DNA of 64,000 bases. Source: Voacanga thouarsii (Eukaryota > Streptophyta > Magnoliopsida > Gentianales > Apocynaceae). The DNA is taken from contig JANUWF010001109.1 in NCBI GenBank assembly GCA_026120185.1, positions 2,410,001 through 2,474,000 on the forward strand, in the 5' to 3' direction. The notes under the pieces were generated by a model, which saw only the letters and a program-made list of their open reading frames with translations, searched no databases and was not told where the DNA came from. A program made the position numbers and the translations under genes. This document shows, in pieces, positions 44,950 to 57,032 of this stretch (positions are counted from its first letter, which is position 1; each line of letters begins with the position of its first letter).

Positions 44950-47006
44950 TCACAAGTACCATAGAGAAATCATAGTCAAAATACAATAAAACAGAATATG
45001 AAGGAATAGTCGAAGAAATGAGCTAATCTCTTGAGACAATAAAAGTATTATTAGTAAATTTCTCCTAGTATGTCCATTCCTATGATAGTTGTTGCATCTT
45101 GGAAGAGAGTTGAATATACGATAATCTATATCACAAGGTATCTTCAATGTTCGCAGACGGTTAGGAAGTTCATTCTTCATCATTTCGTCCACAGGTGCAA
45201 AAGTAAAAATTGAAGGCCTCCAATATTGTTCATCCGTCACAGGGAAAAACTGACCCTCATATGTCAACTCGTAATTCCTTCTAGTATAGAACTCCAAAAC
45301 AATATCAATGGGATTCTAACTTCTGTGATGACATGCTACAAACCCATGTGAATAAGGTATATCATATATACTCCATTTTTTGCCGCTGCATGATCTCTCT
45401 CTCAAATTAACACTATAAACATTTGGAGTTCTATGCCTTTGTTGAACTAACGATTTGATCCCGAATATACCAGTCTGTGTATTAAATTCAGTTAAAACAT
45501 GCCCTTTAAATTTTTTCTTATAATAAGAATACAACTTTTACATTTCAGATGGTAAAGGGTGTCTTAAATTAGATGCCTCATCTCTATATTCATTAAAATA
45601 CTCAACTAACTTTATAAATGAAGTTTCAACTAAAACTTTCAGTAGGAGAGATCTTACTTTCTTGAGCGCATTGTTCATGCATTCAGATAAACTAGTAGTC
45701 ATTGAACCATATCTATGCCATTTATCATATGACAAAGTCCATTTCTTCAAACCAATTTTCATCAAATAATTAAATGCATCTTTCTTTCAGATCCCGATTT
45801 TATCCAAATATGATTAACACTTGGTCTTTTTACACTCTAGACCAGCAGCATACATCAAATTTGTCAAATTAGTGTCCTTAAACTTGACATGAAAATTTCC
45901 TTTAATGTGCCCGAGGCAATATCGATGAACAGTCAAAGGTTCTTGCCACTCATTTAATTGGCGTACAACATTGATTATACCTTTATATCTATCTGAAATC
46001 AAACATATATGTCTTTAAAAAATGACATATTAACACAGGAGTTTTAAGAATTAGTTCCAAATCTCCAATGACTCCTCATCCACGATGGTAAAGGCAAGTG
46101 GGAAGATGTGACTATTTGCATCCCAAGTGGACGTAATCAACACTTTGCCCCTATAAAGTCCTCATAAATGGGTGCCATCAATGGATACCACTGGACGACA
46201 ATATTTGAACCCAATAATTGAAGGCTTGAATGTCCAGAAAAGGAAACCAAAAGCTTTCAAATTACCCACACTAGTCAAATGGTGTCTCCACTTCATAATA
46301 GTCCCAGGATTGGAATCTTGTAATACAAGCATGTATTTTGGTAGGGCAATCAACGTAGAGGGCCAATCGGCACATACAAGTTCCATAGCTACTTTTCGAG
46401 CTTCCCATGCTTTCTTATAAGAACAACCTATTTTCTACAATTTCTGAACTTCAGCAATAACATCACTTACACGACATTCAGGGTCATTTAAAACCAAGTG
46501 TGTCACGTTACGTGCTATAAACTGATAATCCATGTTTTTATGCACATTGTTCATAACTGTAATAACGCATGTGTATTATTTGTTCAAAATTGTTATCTAC
46601 CACTCTCCATGAGTCTTCTTATGTATAATACGTTACGTGCTATAAACTGATAATCTATGTTTTTATGCACATTGTTCATAACTGTAATAACACATGTGTA
46701 TTCTTTGTTCAAAATTGTTATCTACCACTTTCCATGAGTCTTCTTATATATAATACGAATATACCAGGAGTAAGAATTGCCAGGACTTGTATGTTTACAC
46801 TTGGCATACCAACAGTCACTCTTACTCTCCAAAACCTTGAATTCCCGCCCAGCTTGAATAGACCACTTTCTTACTACACATATAACCTCCTTCTTGTTCT
46901 TAAACCTCATGTGTAGATGTAAATCAATGTCAGTATCAGACCAACTTCTTGTGAGATCAACTAAGTGAAGGTAATGTACGGCAAAAATAAACACAGAAGT
47001 ATGCAT
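44950..47006 (-). pseudogene. Mutator-like (MULE) transposase, fragmented
   Basis: Minus-strand segments in order: 46722-47006 (MRFKNKKEVICVVRKWSIQA, then CWYAKCKH, a MuDR DNA-binding domain), 46162-46386 (GTIMKWRH, FKYCRPVVSIDGTHL, the first acidic strand of the MULE catalytic domain), then after a frameshift TSTWDANS and near 46000 SDRYKGIINVVRQL, 45814-46002 (HRYCLGHIKGNFHVKF), 45538-45765 (WTLSYDKWHRYGSMTTSLSE), 45316-45534 (a SWIM-type zinc finger with CSGKKWSIYDIPYSHGFVAC) and 44950-45297 (C-terminal zinc-knuckle-like part, RCNNYHRNGHTRRN). Several stops and frameshifts and a 125-bp internal duplication mean it cannot encode active transposase. Confidence 0.82.
46506..46755. repeat. 125-bp tandem duplication within the MULE
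   Basis: CGTTACGTGCTATAAACTGA begins at 46506 and again at 46631, and the two 125-bp units match with about six differences (for example AACGCATG versus AACACATG). The duplication interrupts the transposase coding sequence between the DNA-binding and catalytic domains. Confidence 0.9.
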
Positions 47007-47339
47007 AATATCAAAATAGAGGCAGTGGAAGCTTTAAGAATTATAATACATCTGCGTTTGAATGACCTTATTGACACCGAAGAAGATATCTGAACCACTT
47101 ATTGCTGAATGCTTGAAGCCACTGGTTCTTCCAAAGACACCTCCGATTGCACTCTTGCAAGCCGTCTGCTTCTTCTCATTCACGCGATACTTTTGAGCTT
47201 CCGGAATATGGCCACTGCCTTAACCACCACCGGTGAAAGCTGCCGGTTTGATTTAAGAATGGCATTGGTTCATTTAATTCAAAAAATTTTTTCTTTTTGT
47301 TATCCTTGCCCACCAAACAATGCAGGATCCGTATCTTAC
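47007..47339. other. 5' side of the MULE, no gene recognised
   Basis: GC-moderate sequence with CTTCCAAAGACACCTCCGAT and CCACCACCGGTGAAAGCTGCC. It may be the promoter side of the transposase or a small captured fragment. No domain was identified. Confidence 0.3.
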
Positions 47340-48699
47340 TGTTTTTTTTTTTTTACCCTTGGTCTCATCCATTAGGTCAGATAAAATTATTTACTCTTGA
47401 GATTGAACACCCATAAATAATAAGCCTCAATTATTTATTTTTAAAATTTCACAAAACAACTCAATAAATAATTAATAAATCCAAAAATATCAATATAAAA
47501 TATCAGGCCTTTTATCTAGTTTATACCTAGGTTAATTTTATAAATTTTCAATTTGGGTCTTAGGTTCTGAATAATTAATTAACCAATTAAAATAGATAAA
47601 ATATATACTCTCTCTTGGACATTTTATTTTATTCTAGTCCAATAAAAAATCAGACTATTTAAATAAAATAAAATTCATAATTATCAAGATCAACTTCTTA
47701 ACCCAAATCTGTCAGGACTTAAGGAATATTCCAAGAACCAAAAGACACATCGCTTTAACTACTAAAATGATCAAAATACTCATACTATATAAATAGTTAT
47801 ATTTTGTATTTTAAATATTTTCTAATATCACCATAAGAAAATATTGACTCCAAGGACAATGCTGTGTAGCAAAGTCTCCGACCTATATGTGTAATGACTA
47901 AAATATCCCTCTATACATCGTCGTACATTTAGAGAGGAAGAGTTTATTAACACCTCTCTAAAAGACATCTACCATCCTTAGACCTCTAGTCCAATGATCC
48001 ACGACTCCTAAAATGTTTCCACTTTCCAAGGGAGTTATCCTAAAACAAATATTCAAATCATATTTCCCAGAGTCTTGGATATTTAGATTATTTGAACAGT
48101 CATAAGGGGCGATATAACGCAGAAGCTATCTTATACAAGTTTGTCTTAACTAACTAGTCATATATACCCAATAAACAAGTATATCAGCTTTACGAAAGAA
48201 CCTCAACTACAGTATATCAAAGTACATACTTTCAACTTCGTCAGACCACCAATTCATACTCAAGCGGTAGAGTATTAGTCCACGCTGTAGCAATAATGGT
48301 CTGGGTTTATTCTAAATAGTATTTTTAGAAACCAATAGGTCATGTTCTACATATTCGAAATACGTTTATGCTATGAAGTGAGTGGACTACTTACTGATTA
48401 AAGGTAAGCTATTCTCCATTTGGAATTCATAACACAATAACCTAAACATGATGAAATTTGCATTCTTACCAATCGATTAAGAACAAACGTTTATGTGTTA
48501 ACTAACCCGTGATCCATATCTTACTGTGAAAGATTATCATTCACATGAATCACTTATTTAAACACAATGGGTCCTTTCCAAACGTAAATCGTGTACAAAT
48601 AAATTGTAAATTAACAAATAAAATTTTAGAATAAATTCTTTTATTCATAAATTCGATAATTACATTAGAAACCTAGTCTAGAGGGCATACATTCCAACA
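47340..48699 (-). mobile_element. 3' LTR of a Ty1/copia element
   Basis: On the minus strand the LTR begins TGTTGGAATGTATGCCCTCT immediately after a polypurine tract (48700-48717, AGAGTGCAAGTGGGAGAT). It probably ends at TGTTTTTTTT read on the plus strand at 47340, but that end is uncertain because no partner LTR exists in the window. No coding content. It follows the RNase H end of the copia polyprotein, as a 3' LTR should. Confidence 0.7.
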
Positions 48700-48717
48700 A
48701 TCTCCCACTTGCACTCT
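48700..48717 (-). promoter_or_regulatory. Copia polypurine tract
   Basis: The minus strand reads AGAGTGCAAGTGGGAGAT directly before the LTR start TGTTGGAATG, as expected for the plus-strand primer. Confidence 0.75.
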
Positions 48718-50330
48718 AAGACTAAGAAAGTCCGTAGGTGCCCACTCTTATGGCGTCTATGTATCTCTTGAAGACTCTCTCAGTCAAAGGCTTGGTGAAG
48801 GGATCTGCCAGGTTGTTCTCCGAGGCTATCTGTTCCACCACGATTTTTCGTCTCTAGATAAAATTTCGGATCAGGTGGTATTTTCTCTCAATGTACTTCC
48901 CATTCTTATGGTTCCTGGGTTCTTTGGATTGCGAGATTGTTCCAGAGTTATCGCAATACACCACAATCGGCCTGTCCATGTGTGGCACGACTCCAAGTTC
49001 TGAAAGGAACTTCTAGAGCCAGACTGCTTCCTTTGATACCTTCGAAGCTACTACATACTCAGCTTCCATAGTTGAGTCAACAATGCAAGATTACTTGATA
49101 CTCCTCCATGAAACAGCTCCTCCAGATAAGGTGAAGACATATCCACTAGTGAATTTTCTCTCATCATTATCTGCTTGGAAGTTTGAGTCTGAATATTCAG
49201 TAGGAACTAAGTCATCAGTCCTGTAAACCAGCATATAATCTCCCGTACATTTGAGGTACTTGAGAATATGTTTTACAACTTGCCAATGAACCTCTCTAGG
49301 ATTTGACTGATATCTGATAACTAAGCTTACGGTAAAGTAAATATCTGGTATAGTGCACAACATGGTGTATATGAGACTTCCCACAGTCAAAGCGTAGGGA
49401 GTCATACTCATTCTGTCTTTTTCCTCTTGAGACTTAGGGTAGTTTTTAGAACAAAAAGACAACTCATATCTGTAGGGAATTAGAGTTCCTTTGCATGAGT
49501 CCATACTTAACTTGGCCAATATTTTGTTAATATATGTTGTTTGGGATAATCCTAACATTCTCTACTTCCTATTTTTAAAAAGTTTAATCCTGAGAATGTA
49601 ATTAGTTTCTTCCAAGTCCTTCATACTGAATTGACTAGACAGCCAAACTTTAGTAGATGACAATGTTCCTATATCATTTTCAATGAGTAGAATGTCATTT
49701 ACATATAGGACAAGAAAAATCACATTTATGCCTTCCAATTTCCTGTACATGCATAGTTCATCCTCGTTTTGAATGAAATGCCGTATTGACATCCATTTGT
49801 CATATCTCTAGTCGAAATGACATGCAATGGCAAGAAGGATACGGATGGACTTAGGCATGGCTACTGGGGAAAAATTTTCCTCATAATCGATTCCCTCTTT
49901 CTGAGTATACCCTTTCACTACAAGCCTAGCTTTGAAGGTTTTCATTTTCCCATCCGCTCCTCTCTTCCTCTTGTATAGCCACTTACACCCAATGAATTTT
50001 ATCCCTTCAGGTGAAGCTACAAGATCCCAAACCTGATTGAAGTATATAGACTCAATCTCGGCTTTCATTATTTTATACTATAGATTTGCATCGACATCAA
50101 TAATAGCCTCATCATATCTAGTGGGATTTTATTCCTGATGGTCAGAGATTAACTCGAAAGTCTCTCCAATCCATCTTTCTGGAACCCTAAATATCCTCCC
50201 ACTATGACGAAGCTCTGTTTGTACAGTTTCTTGAGGTTGTGCCTCCTCTTGTTCCACAATCGGGTTTGAAGAAGTTGATTTTGAAAATAACTTCTCCTCT
50301 AATTCCAACCTTGTTGAATCTTTAGTAGAA
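48718..50330 (-). pseudogene. Ty1/copia reverse transcriptase and RNase H
   Basis: Minus-strand RT: 49808-50068 (FNQVWDLVASPEGIKFIGCK, KARLVVKGYTQKEGIDYEEN, FSPVAMPKSIRILLAIA), 49562-49792 (FLVLYVNDILLIENDI, the YVDD active site changed to YVND), 49091-49558 (MSMTPYALTVGSLIYTMLC, KHILKYLKCTGDYMLVY). RNase H at 48718-49090 shows EAEYVVASKVSKEAVWL, VVYCDNSGTISQSKEP and ADPFTKPLTERVF. At least one stop (near 49025) and frame breaks (near 49560, 49800) interrupt it. The hallmark order integrase-RT-RNase H is copia. Confidence 0.88.
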
Positions 50331-50335
50331 GTACT

Positions 50336-51250
50336 TTAATCATTCTCCAAGTATCTAACATTAGTACTTACCAATACTTTCTGCTCCTTGGGATGATAAA
50401 AGTAACCTCCTTTTTTTCCTTTTGGATACCCAACAAAATAGCATAATTCTGATATTGGTTCTAGCTTGTCTCCTTTGATCAGTACATAGGCTGGACAGCC
50501 CAATATCCTGAGATGATTCAGACTTGGCTTACTCCCAGTCCACATCTCATAGGGCGTTCTAGGTATTGACTTGGAATGTACCAAGTTCAGAATGTATGCC
50601 GCTACTTTTAGGGTATATCCCAAAAAAGAGACTGGAAGAGTAGTATGAGACATCATGCTTCGGACCATTTTCATCAATATCCGGTTCATTCTCTCAGCTA
50701 CTCCATTCTGTTGGGATGTGCCCGATGCAGAGAGTTGTAATACTATCATATGATGTACCATGTAATCCTTAAATTCACCGAGAAGGTACTCTCTGCTACT
50801 ATTCGATCATAAGGTTTTGATTAGTTTACCTATTCGACGCTCCACTTCAGCCTTAAACTCTTTAAACTTGTCAAAAGAGTCAAACTTGCACCTCATCAGG
50901 TAGATATAACCAAACCTTGTACAATCATCCGTAAAAGTGATGAAGTATTCAAAACCCCTTCTAGCTGGCATAGACAAATGACCACACACATTAGTATGAA
51001 CAAGGCACAATATCTTCTTAGCTCTATCAGCCTTTTAGGTGAACGACCATTTGGTCATTTTTCTAGTAAGATAAGATTCACATTGAGGTCAACTTTCTAA
51101 TCTTAATGAGCCCAAGGGCCTATCATGAATTAACCTCTGAATCCTGGTTGAGTTAATATAACTCAATCTTAGATGTTAAAAATATAAGTTATTGAAATTG
51201 GTCTTTCTCTTCTTACTTAAAAGTTCAGATTGAGCATTATTTATTTGATT
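50336..51250 (-). pseudogene. Ty1/copia integrase region
   Basis: 50807-51010 reads HTNVCGHLSMPARRGFEYFI, then FTDDCTRFGYIYLMR, the integrase core with its first acidic residue; 50336-50761 reads SGTSQQNGVAERMNRILMKM with the catalytic glutamate, then YEMWTGSKPSLNHLRILGCP. A TAG-type break lies near 50800 between the two. Upstream, 51010-51250 has a degenerate pre-integrase zinc region. It would insert cDNA if intact. Confidence 0.85.
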
Positions 51251-51479
51251 ATTTGTAGGATTTAAAAAGAATAAGTTTCCATATATGTGCCCTATGCATA
51301 AAACTTCTCCATTTCTACTGATAGTAATACCAGAATGGAAAGAAATAGGATATCCATGATTTATTAGCTTTGCAACTGAAATTAAATTCTGTTTAAAACC
51401 AGGAACATATAAATATTCTTCAAAATAACTACTCTATTACAATAAAAAATAAGATCCAGTTTTCCCACTATAAAGGTCC

Positions 51480-52293
51480 ATACTTGTGCTCTATTTCCTA
51501 TTTGTTGTCCATACTCGTCCTTCTGGAGTCTACTTATCTCCCTAAATCCCTGCAAGGAGTTATAGATTTGATCAGTGGCTCTATAATCAACAATCCAAGT
51601 GAAAGTTGATCCAACTATTGAAACTGACTCTAAATAAAGAACAATACCTGTAGGATTTTTCTTTGCCTGAAACTCTGAACACTCACTTTTTCAGTGTCCC
51701 TTCTGTCCACACTTGAAGTACTTACCTTTGGGCTTGTTGGGCTAATTCTTGGGCTGGGCCGGTGCATTTTCCTTCTTCTTCTTAAACTTTCTGGGCTTAG
51801 GCCCAGTTTTAGAAGAAGAAGCCCTAGCAATCATAACCTTGGACTGTGGCTTCATGACCTTCTCTACCACCTGGAACTTTTTCATTAACTCGGTTAAACT
51901 CATGTTTAACTTGTTCATGTTATAATTTAACTTGAATTGAGTAAAAGAGCCCAGAAGAGATTCGAAAACTATGTCCACTTGGCTCTTGGAGTCAATAACA
52001 GTCCCTAAGACTTCTGCTTCCTCGAAAGTAGTAATCATCTTGAACATATGCTCTCTGACTGATGCTTTCTCAGCCATCTTAGTGTTGATGATCGTCCTAA
52101 AAGCCTCCTACCTTGCGGGCCGGCTCTTATCAACGAACATCGTGGCTAGTGATTGGCTAATGTCGAACGCAGTAGTCATGTACTCGTGTTTAGATTGGAG
52201 CACATTAGACATGGAGGCTAACATGTAGCAACAAGCCATCTCGTCGGCATTTTTCCATACTTTTTTAGCCTCTCGCTCTTCAGCGGGAGAACC
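51480..52293 (-). pseudogene. Ty1/copia gag and protease, 5'-truncated
   Basis: 52108-52293 has EREAKKVWKNADEMACCYML and 51742-52077 has LNMSLTELMKKFQVVEKVMK, typical copia Gag. A CCHC knuckle (KCGQKGHWKSEC-like, near 51690-51720) follows with a stop. The protease motif near 51570 reads WIVDYRATDQ where WIVDSGATDH is expected, so the catalytic Asp-Ser-Gly is lost. The N-terminal part of Gag is missing: the frame runs straight into the LTR at 52294. Confidence 0.8.
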
Positions 52294-53996
52294 TGTTAGT
52301 GTTATGCCATAGAGGCAATCACTTGTACGTTGTATATGACACATTTTATTTTAATAAAAGGCATTATTTATCTTACAGTATCTTTTATTTACTTTTGGAT
52401 AAAATAACTGTTAGATAAAGTCTTTAGTCCAACACTGTGTTAAGGAAATCATGATAGAGATCATGATATGAGGTTCTTGCTATACTGTATAGTGTTAGTA
52501 CTTAAATAGTCCATAGTCGTAGTATTAATAAGACTGGACATCATTAATGCGTTAAAACTAGCATGTGTTAGACTTCCTGATTTGATCAGGCGATGGTTCT
52601 CATATCCGTAAGTATTGAGATATTCAAAGTTAACACATGGATACTTGTTAATGGAACAAGTACATTGGATGACCTAGTTATGAAATAATCACATGAATAA
52701 CTATTTAGTGCCAGTAATATAATTTCAATATAGCAAACGTGAAGTATCCTTAGACTTGAGATCTCCAAGGTACTTTGTTTGCTGAGTAGTGTGCTTTGAT
52801 TCCAATCTCTGGAGCCAAATCGAGGGCCGCCTATGGGATAGATATTGGGTACATTATGAGGTAAACGAAAGTAGTTGAGAGGGTCAATAAAGGATTCACC
52901 ACTCCTAATAGTAAGGGCGAATATCTCATGGCCACTTGTAGGAATTACTACTCAAGAAGTCATTGGCTAAGGCAACTGTGTATTAGAAACAGTTCCAATT
53001 GATACACATCTAGAGTAGTGGGTTCCTGATACAAGTACTATTATGTTCGAGCCAGAATTAATTCTGGAGGGAGTTGTCACTAATTCCGTACTCCAAACTA
53101 AATGAGATATTGTATGGTGAAAGGAGTTTATTGCACTATAGTTTGTTATTGAAGGGTTCATGTCAAGCCACTTGACTTCCTGGACTCTTGGATGGTCATG
53201 ATATGTTGCTAGATACCGCTCATGATCTACTAAATATGGGTTTATTAATTAAGAAATTAATAAACCAATCCTGTTTGGAATTAATAAACTAATTCTCGAT
53301 TCTTTTAAAGATTATTAATCTCAAATATGTTTGGATTAATTCATATTCACTACCAATAGATTGAAAAACCTAATAGGTCACACACAATAGAGGATTGTGT
53401 ACTCGAGATATTATATAATAACACTGTGGGGTTAATCATGAGGAGAAGTTATTTGGGCCAAATTATAATTAGTTATAATTTTTGAGCCAAATTATAGTTA
53501 TAAGAACTTAAAGGGTCTAATTGCAATTTAATGAATTCTAATTTGATTAGAATTCAAATAGGAAGCTTGCTTTGTGTTTTTTTCCCCCCAGAGGTTGTGG
53601 CGATCGTTTTATCCTTTTGGTGAGGCATAGAAGGAGTTTTATGTAGCTCTCGGGTGGGAAAAAAACTCTCAAGGAAAATCTTCTTCTTCTCTTCTCTGGT
53701 TTAACCCTAGCCGCTGCTCTTCTCTGCTAGCACAGAGATTTGGCTTCTCGAGTATCCTTTATGTGGATATTGTTGGAGGGAGTTCTACACTTGGACTTCA
53801 GTGGCGACGACAAGGATCTTTGGTATTGCTGGATCGTGCCTCAATAGAAGGAAGAAAATTTTGAACGACAGAGACATCATCGAAGGTATATCTTCTTGCT
53901 TTTGATCCATTTATTCCATATGCATACGGTCCTCTCGCTCAGAATCCTTAGTTTTCGCTGCATAATGCATATATGATGCACATATGGATTCTAACA
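52294..53996 (+). mobile_element. Copia-type LTR (family A), no target-site duplication
   Basis: Starts TGTTAGTGTTATGCCATAGAGG, ends GGATTCTAACA. Most of its first 1.2 kb is the reverse complement counterpart of 60700-61964 (for example ATCATGATAGAGATCATGAT, GGTCAATAAAGGATTCACCA). The last 400 bases contain a CTAGCCGCTGCTCTTCTC-type leader, a probable 5' UTR. The 5-bp flanks (GAACC on the left, AAACA-like on the right) do not match, and the neighbours differ: truncated copia gag on the left, unrelated sequence on the right. Confidence 0.8.
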
Positions 53997-54355
53997 AAAC
54001 ATACAAAAAAAATACCCCATAACATGTAATGTGGTGAGAGTACACATGGCTGGCGAGGCTTAATCCTTGGTCTCCTACTAGTATTATGATCATCACTTTC
54101 AAGTGCAAGTACAGGATCTAGAAGTTGTTGGGGAGCAGGGGCGGGATCTGGATTTTGTTGGGGAGCCACTACACCTGATTTCTGTTGCCTATGACAAACT
54201 ATCCCACGAAATGGTTGTATTGAAAGTTCGTCAATGCATGAAACAACTGTCTTTTGAGTCACACACTGAGTAGGCTGCACGCTCCCAATGATCTACACTA
54301 GTCGAAGATCCTCAACGAATGGCATATGCCTATCATGCATCTTGGGATAAGATGG
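53997..54355 (-). pseudogene. Coding-like fragment, possible Ulp1-associated MULE or retroelement remnant
   Basis: The minus-strand frame includes VTQKTVVSCIDELSIQPF, a Pro/Gln-rich stretch APQQNPDPAPAPQQLLDP, and SRRPRIKPRQPCVLSPHYM. The last motif loosely resembles the linker ahead of Ulp1-type domains in some plant Mutator-like elements. The fragment is about 110 residues, lacks a complete domain and is cut off by LTR A on one side. I do not recognise it firmly. Confidence 0.25.
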
Positions 54356-55208
54356 TGTAGATAAAGAATTTTGGGAGAAAATATATTTTATTTAATCAAA
54401 ATTACAAGAAAATGACATATTTTAGTCTTGATTAATTAAAATTAATTAATTAATAAATATAATTATTTTTAGATTAATATAATTGGGTCATTATTAAAAG
54501 TCCATTAAATCTAATATATCATGAAATTGGACTATTAAAATTGAGTTATTATTAAGGGTCTATTTAACATTGAATCCAATATATTATGGATTAAATGAAA
54601 TTGGACTGTGCCTTAAAGTTGGACTTTTTAAAAAATTTCATAACCCAAATATAATATGGACTAAATGAGATTGGGTTAAAACATAAATTAATCCCAAGTC
54701 ACCTTAAACCCAAGTCCATTAGGGTTGTTAGGAGACTTCTTAAAAATCTCACATCGGCTGTTTATGCTAAAGTCAAGGGAATTTTGGCCTATAAATAGAG
54801 TCTTTCCTTAATAGTTCAAGGCATCTTCAGATTCTCAAGCTTCAACAAATAAGAGGCATCTCAAGTTTCAACAAGCTCAAGCATTCAAGCTTCATCAAAT
54901 TCATGGTTCAGAATCTTTATCAAATCAAGGTTTAGGATTTTCATCAAATTTCAAGGCGTTCATCTTACTCTGCATCAAACAAGTCTCGAAGGCTTGATAA
55001 TCAATGTTCGTCATCAAATTTTGTTCGATCCGAGATCAAGTTTCTCAGCCCTTAAATCAACGTTTTTCAAAAAGAGAAGAATCAAAGGACTTATCCTACA
55101 ATTTAAGACTTCTTTGGAGATTTATAACAACTTTTCATATTTACTAAAATTTTGTACTTTTCGATATTTTTCTTGTTTTATTTGCAGATTTGAAATTTGT
55201 CGTCTACA
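54356..55208 (+). mobile_element. 5' LTR of the Tat-type gypsy element
   Basis: Starts TGTAGATAAAGAATTTTGGG and ends GTCGTCTACA, giving TGTAGA/TCTACA inverted termini. TATAAATAG at 54790-54798 is a good TATA box, followed by a transcript leader rich in TCAAGCTTCAACAA repeats. No primer site could be named confidently in the following bases (AATTTCTGACACTTC). Confidence 0.75.
54790..54798 (+). promoter_or_regulatory. TATA box of the gypsy LTR
   Basis: TATAAATAG lies about 420 bases before the LTR end; transcription would start roughly 30 bases later, in TTCAAGGCATCTTC. Confidence 0.6.
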
Positions 55209-55294
55209 AATTTCTGACACTTCTAGTGGGACCATCTCCACCTCCCATCTCTTCTCTTCAACCTTTGAATTTCTTCCAAGCACAAATTAACTCA

Positions 55295-56712
55295 ATGGCC
55301 CCAAAGAATAGCAAAATTATATCTGCTCGTTCAAAGGTTGTTGATATCATAAAGGCTGCTACAACTGTTGGCAAGGCTCCACAAGCTTCAAGCCAAGGCG
55401 TGCTGACAAGAAGGCTCGAGCTCTTTTACAAAACGAAGTTCAAAACTTCAGTGTTATCTCACCACCTACAACTGCAAAGTTGAAGTAAGATGCTGCTTCT
55501 ACAATGCTTAAGATGTCACCTTCATTGGAGAAGACCAACATCTCCAAGCAAGCTGACCAAAGTTCAAGTACTGGCTCTTCGCCTCAGTCCCCCCATGGGG
55601 ACCTCAAATCCAAAGCTTCATTCAATGAAGATTCTATTGCTTTTTCTGTGGCACCGGTTATGATGACGAGCACACAAAATTTGGAAGAGTAACTCGCGCA
55701 CCTCACAAAATTTGTGGAGGGACTCGCCAAACGCTCCCAAGAGCAAGATCTCACTATTGCGCATCTCATCAATCACATTGAGAAGACTGGCGAAACAAGT
55801 CAAGCTCCTCTGAAGAGATCTGAAATGCAAGAGGAAGTAGAAACTTCCAAGAAATCACAGGATATTCAGATATCCTCCGAAGGTATGATTCTTGTAGAAC
55901 AACTCAAAGACTTCATTATGGGTACGATTAAGGACAAGTATAAAGGAGGTAGCAAATCCACCTTCACATATGCAAAGCCTTATTCGCAAAGAATTGACGA
56001 TATGAGAATGCCAGCTGGATATCAGCCACTAAAGTTTCAACAATTTGATGGCAAAAGAAATCCCAAGCAACATGTGGCTCACTTTATCGAGACGTGCAAC
56101 AATGCTGGAACTTATGGGGATCTAATAGTGAAACAGTTTGTACGATCTCTCAAAGGAAATGCATTTGACTGGTACATCGATCTGGCACCTGGTTCCATCA
56201 ATAGTTGGGAGCAACTTAAACAAGAGTTTCTCAACAGATTCTATATCACTTGTAGAATCGTCAGCATAGTAGAGCTCACCAACTCTTGTCAATGGAAAGA
56301 CAAACTAGTGGTGGACTACATCAACAGACGAAGGAATTTGAATCTCAATTGTAGAGATCGTCTAAGTGAATCATCTGCAATTGAGATGTGCATTCAAGGC
56401 ATGCACTGGGGACTGCAATATATCCTTAAAGGAATCATGCCCAAGACTTTTGAAGAATTAGCGACCCATGCTTATGATATCAAATTGAGCATTATTGCAC
56501 ATGGGGGTAAGGCACCTATTCAAGACCCCAACAAAAACAAAGAAAAACAAGATTTTAGAAAAGGAAGCAAATCTTTTTCTAAAACTGAAGCAAAAGAATC
56601 CATGGCCACAGTCGTAGCTTCGATAGAAATTTCTTCAAAGGTAACTCAAATGATGACCAAGAAGATGGATCCTCCGCAGAAAAGGAAAAAAGTAACCTTG
56701 GAAGAAAGGTAG
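55295..56712 (+). pseudogene. Gypsy Gag polyprotein
   Basis: The natural start is ATG at 55295 (MAPKNSKIISARSKVV). A frameshift near 55400 and stops near 55484 and 55692 interrupt the N-terminal part. The region 55714-56712 is an intact 332-residue stretch holding the retrotransposon Gag domain: MPAGYQPLKFQQFDG, KQHVAHFIETCNNAGTYGD, LKGNAFDWYIDL, EQLKQEFLNRFY. A Lys-rich tail (residues about 270-332) replaces a clear zinc knuckle. It would form the capsid. Confidence 0.85.
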
Positions 56713-57032
56713 TCTAAGGAATATCCTTTCCTCGACTCTGATGTTTCTTTAATGTTCGATGAATTATTAGCTGTTAAAGCTATAGAGTTGCCGGAAGCAA
56801 AACGTCCAATGAAGTTGGACGAATAAATGATCCCAACTACTGCAAGTACCATCGGCTGATTGGTCATCTAATTGAAAAGTGTTTTGTATTTAAAGACAAG
56901 ATCATACAGTTGGTCCGTGAAGAACATGTAGTCCTTGAAGAAGACAAAGCATCTGCAAATTTGATAACTATTGTCATCCCTCCCGTTGAACTCGTTATTT
57001 TTTAGGTTAAGTTTAGAAGTTTTGATCCTGTT
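56713..57032 (+). pseudogene. Gag-protease linker of the gypsy element
   Basis: Readings such as YPFLDSDVSLMFDELLAVKA and, after a stop near 56826, NDPNYCKYHRLIGHLIEKC (a degenerate CxxH-type zinc-knuckle motif, CKYH...HLIEKC) show coding continuity toward the protease. The last five bases, CTGTT (57028-57032), are the left TSD of the following solo LTR. Confidence 0.6.

Noticed and set aside
48240..48310. Short stretch resembling a tRNA (CAAGCGGTAGAGT)
   Set aside because: No complete cloverleaf can be formed; it lies inside the copia LTR.
55714..56712. 332-residue ORF as a host gene
   Set aside because: It is the retrotransposon Gag domain, flanked by an LTR upstream and protease/RT downstream.
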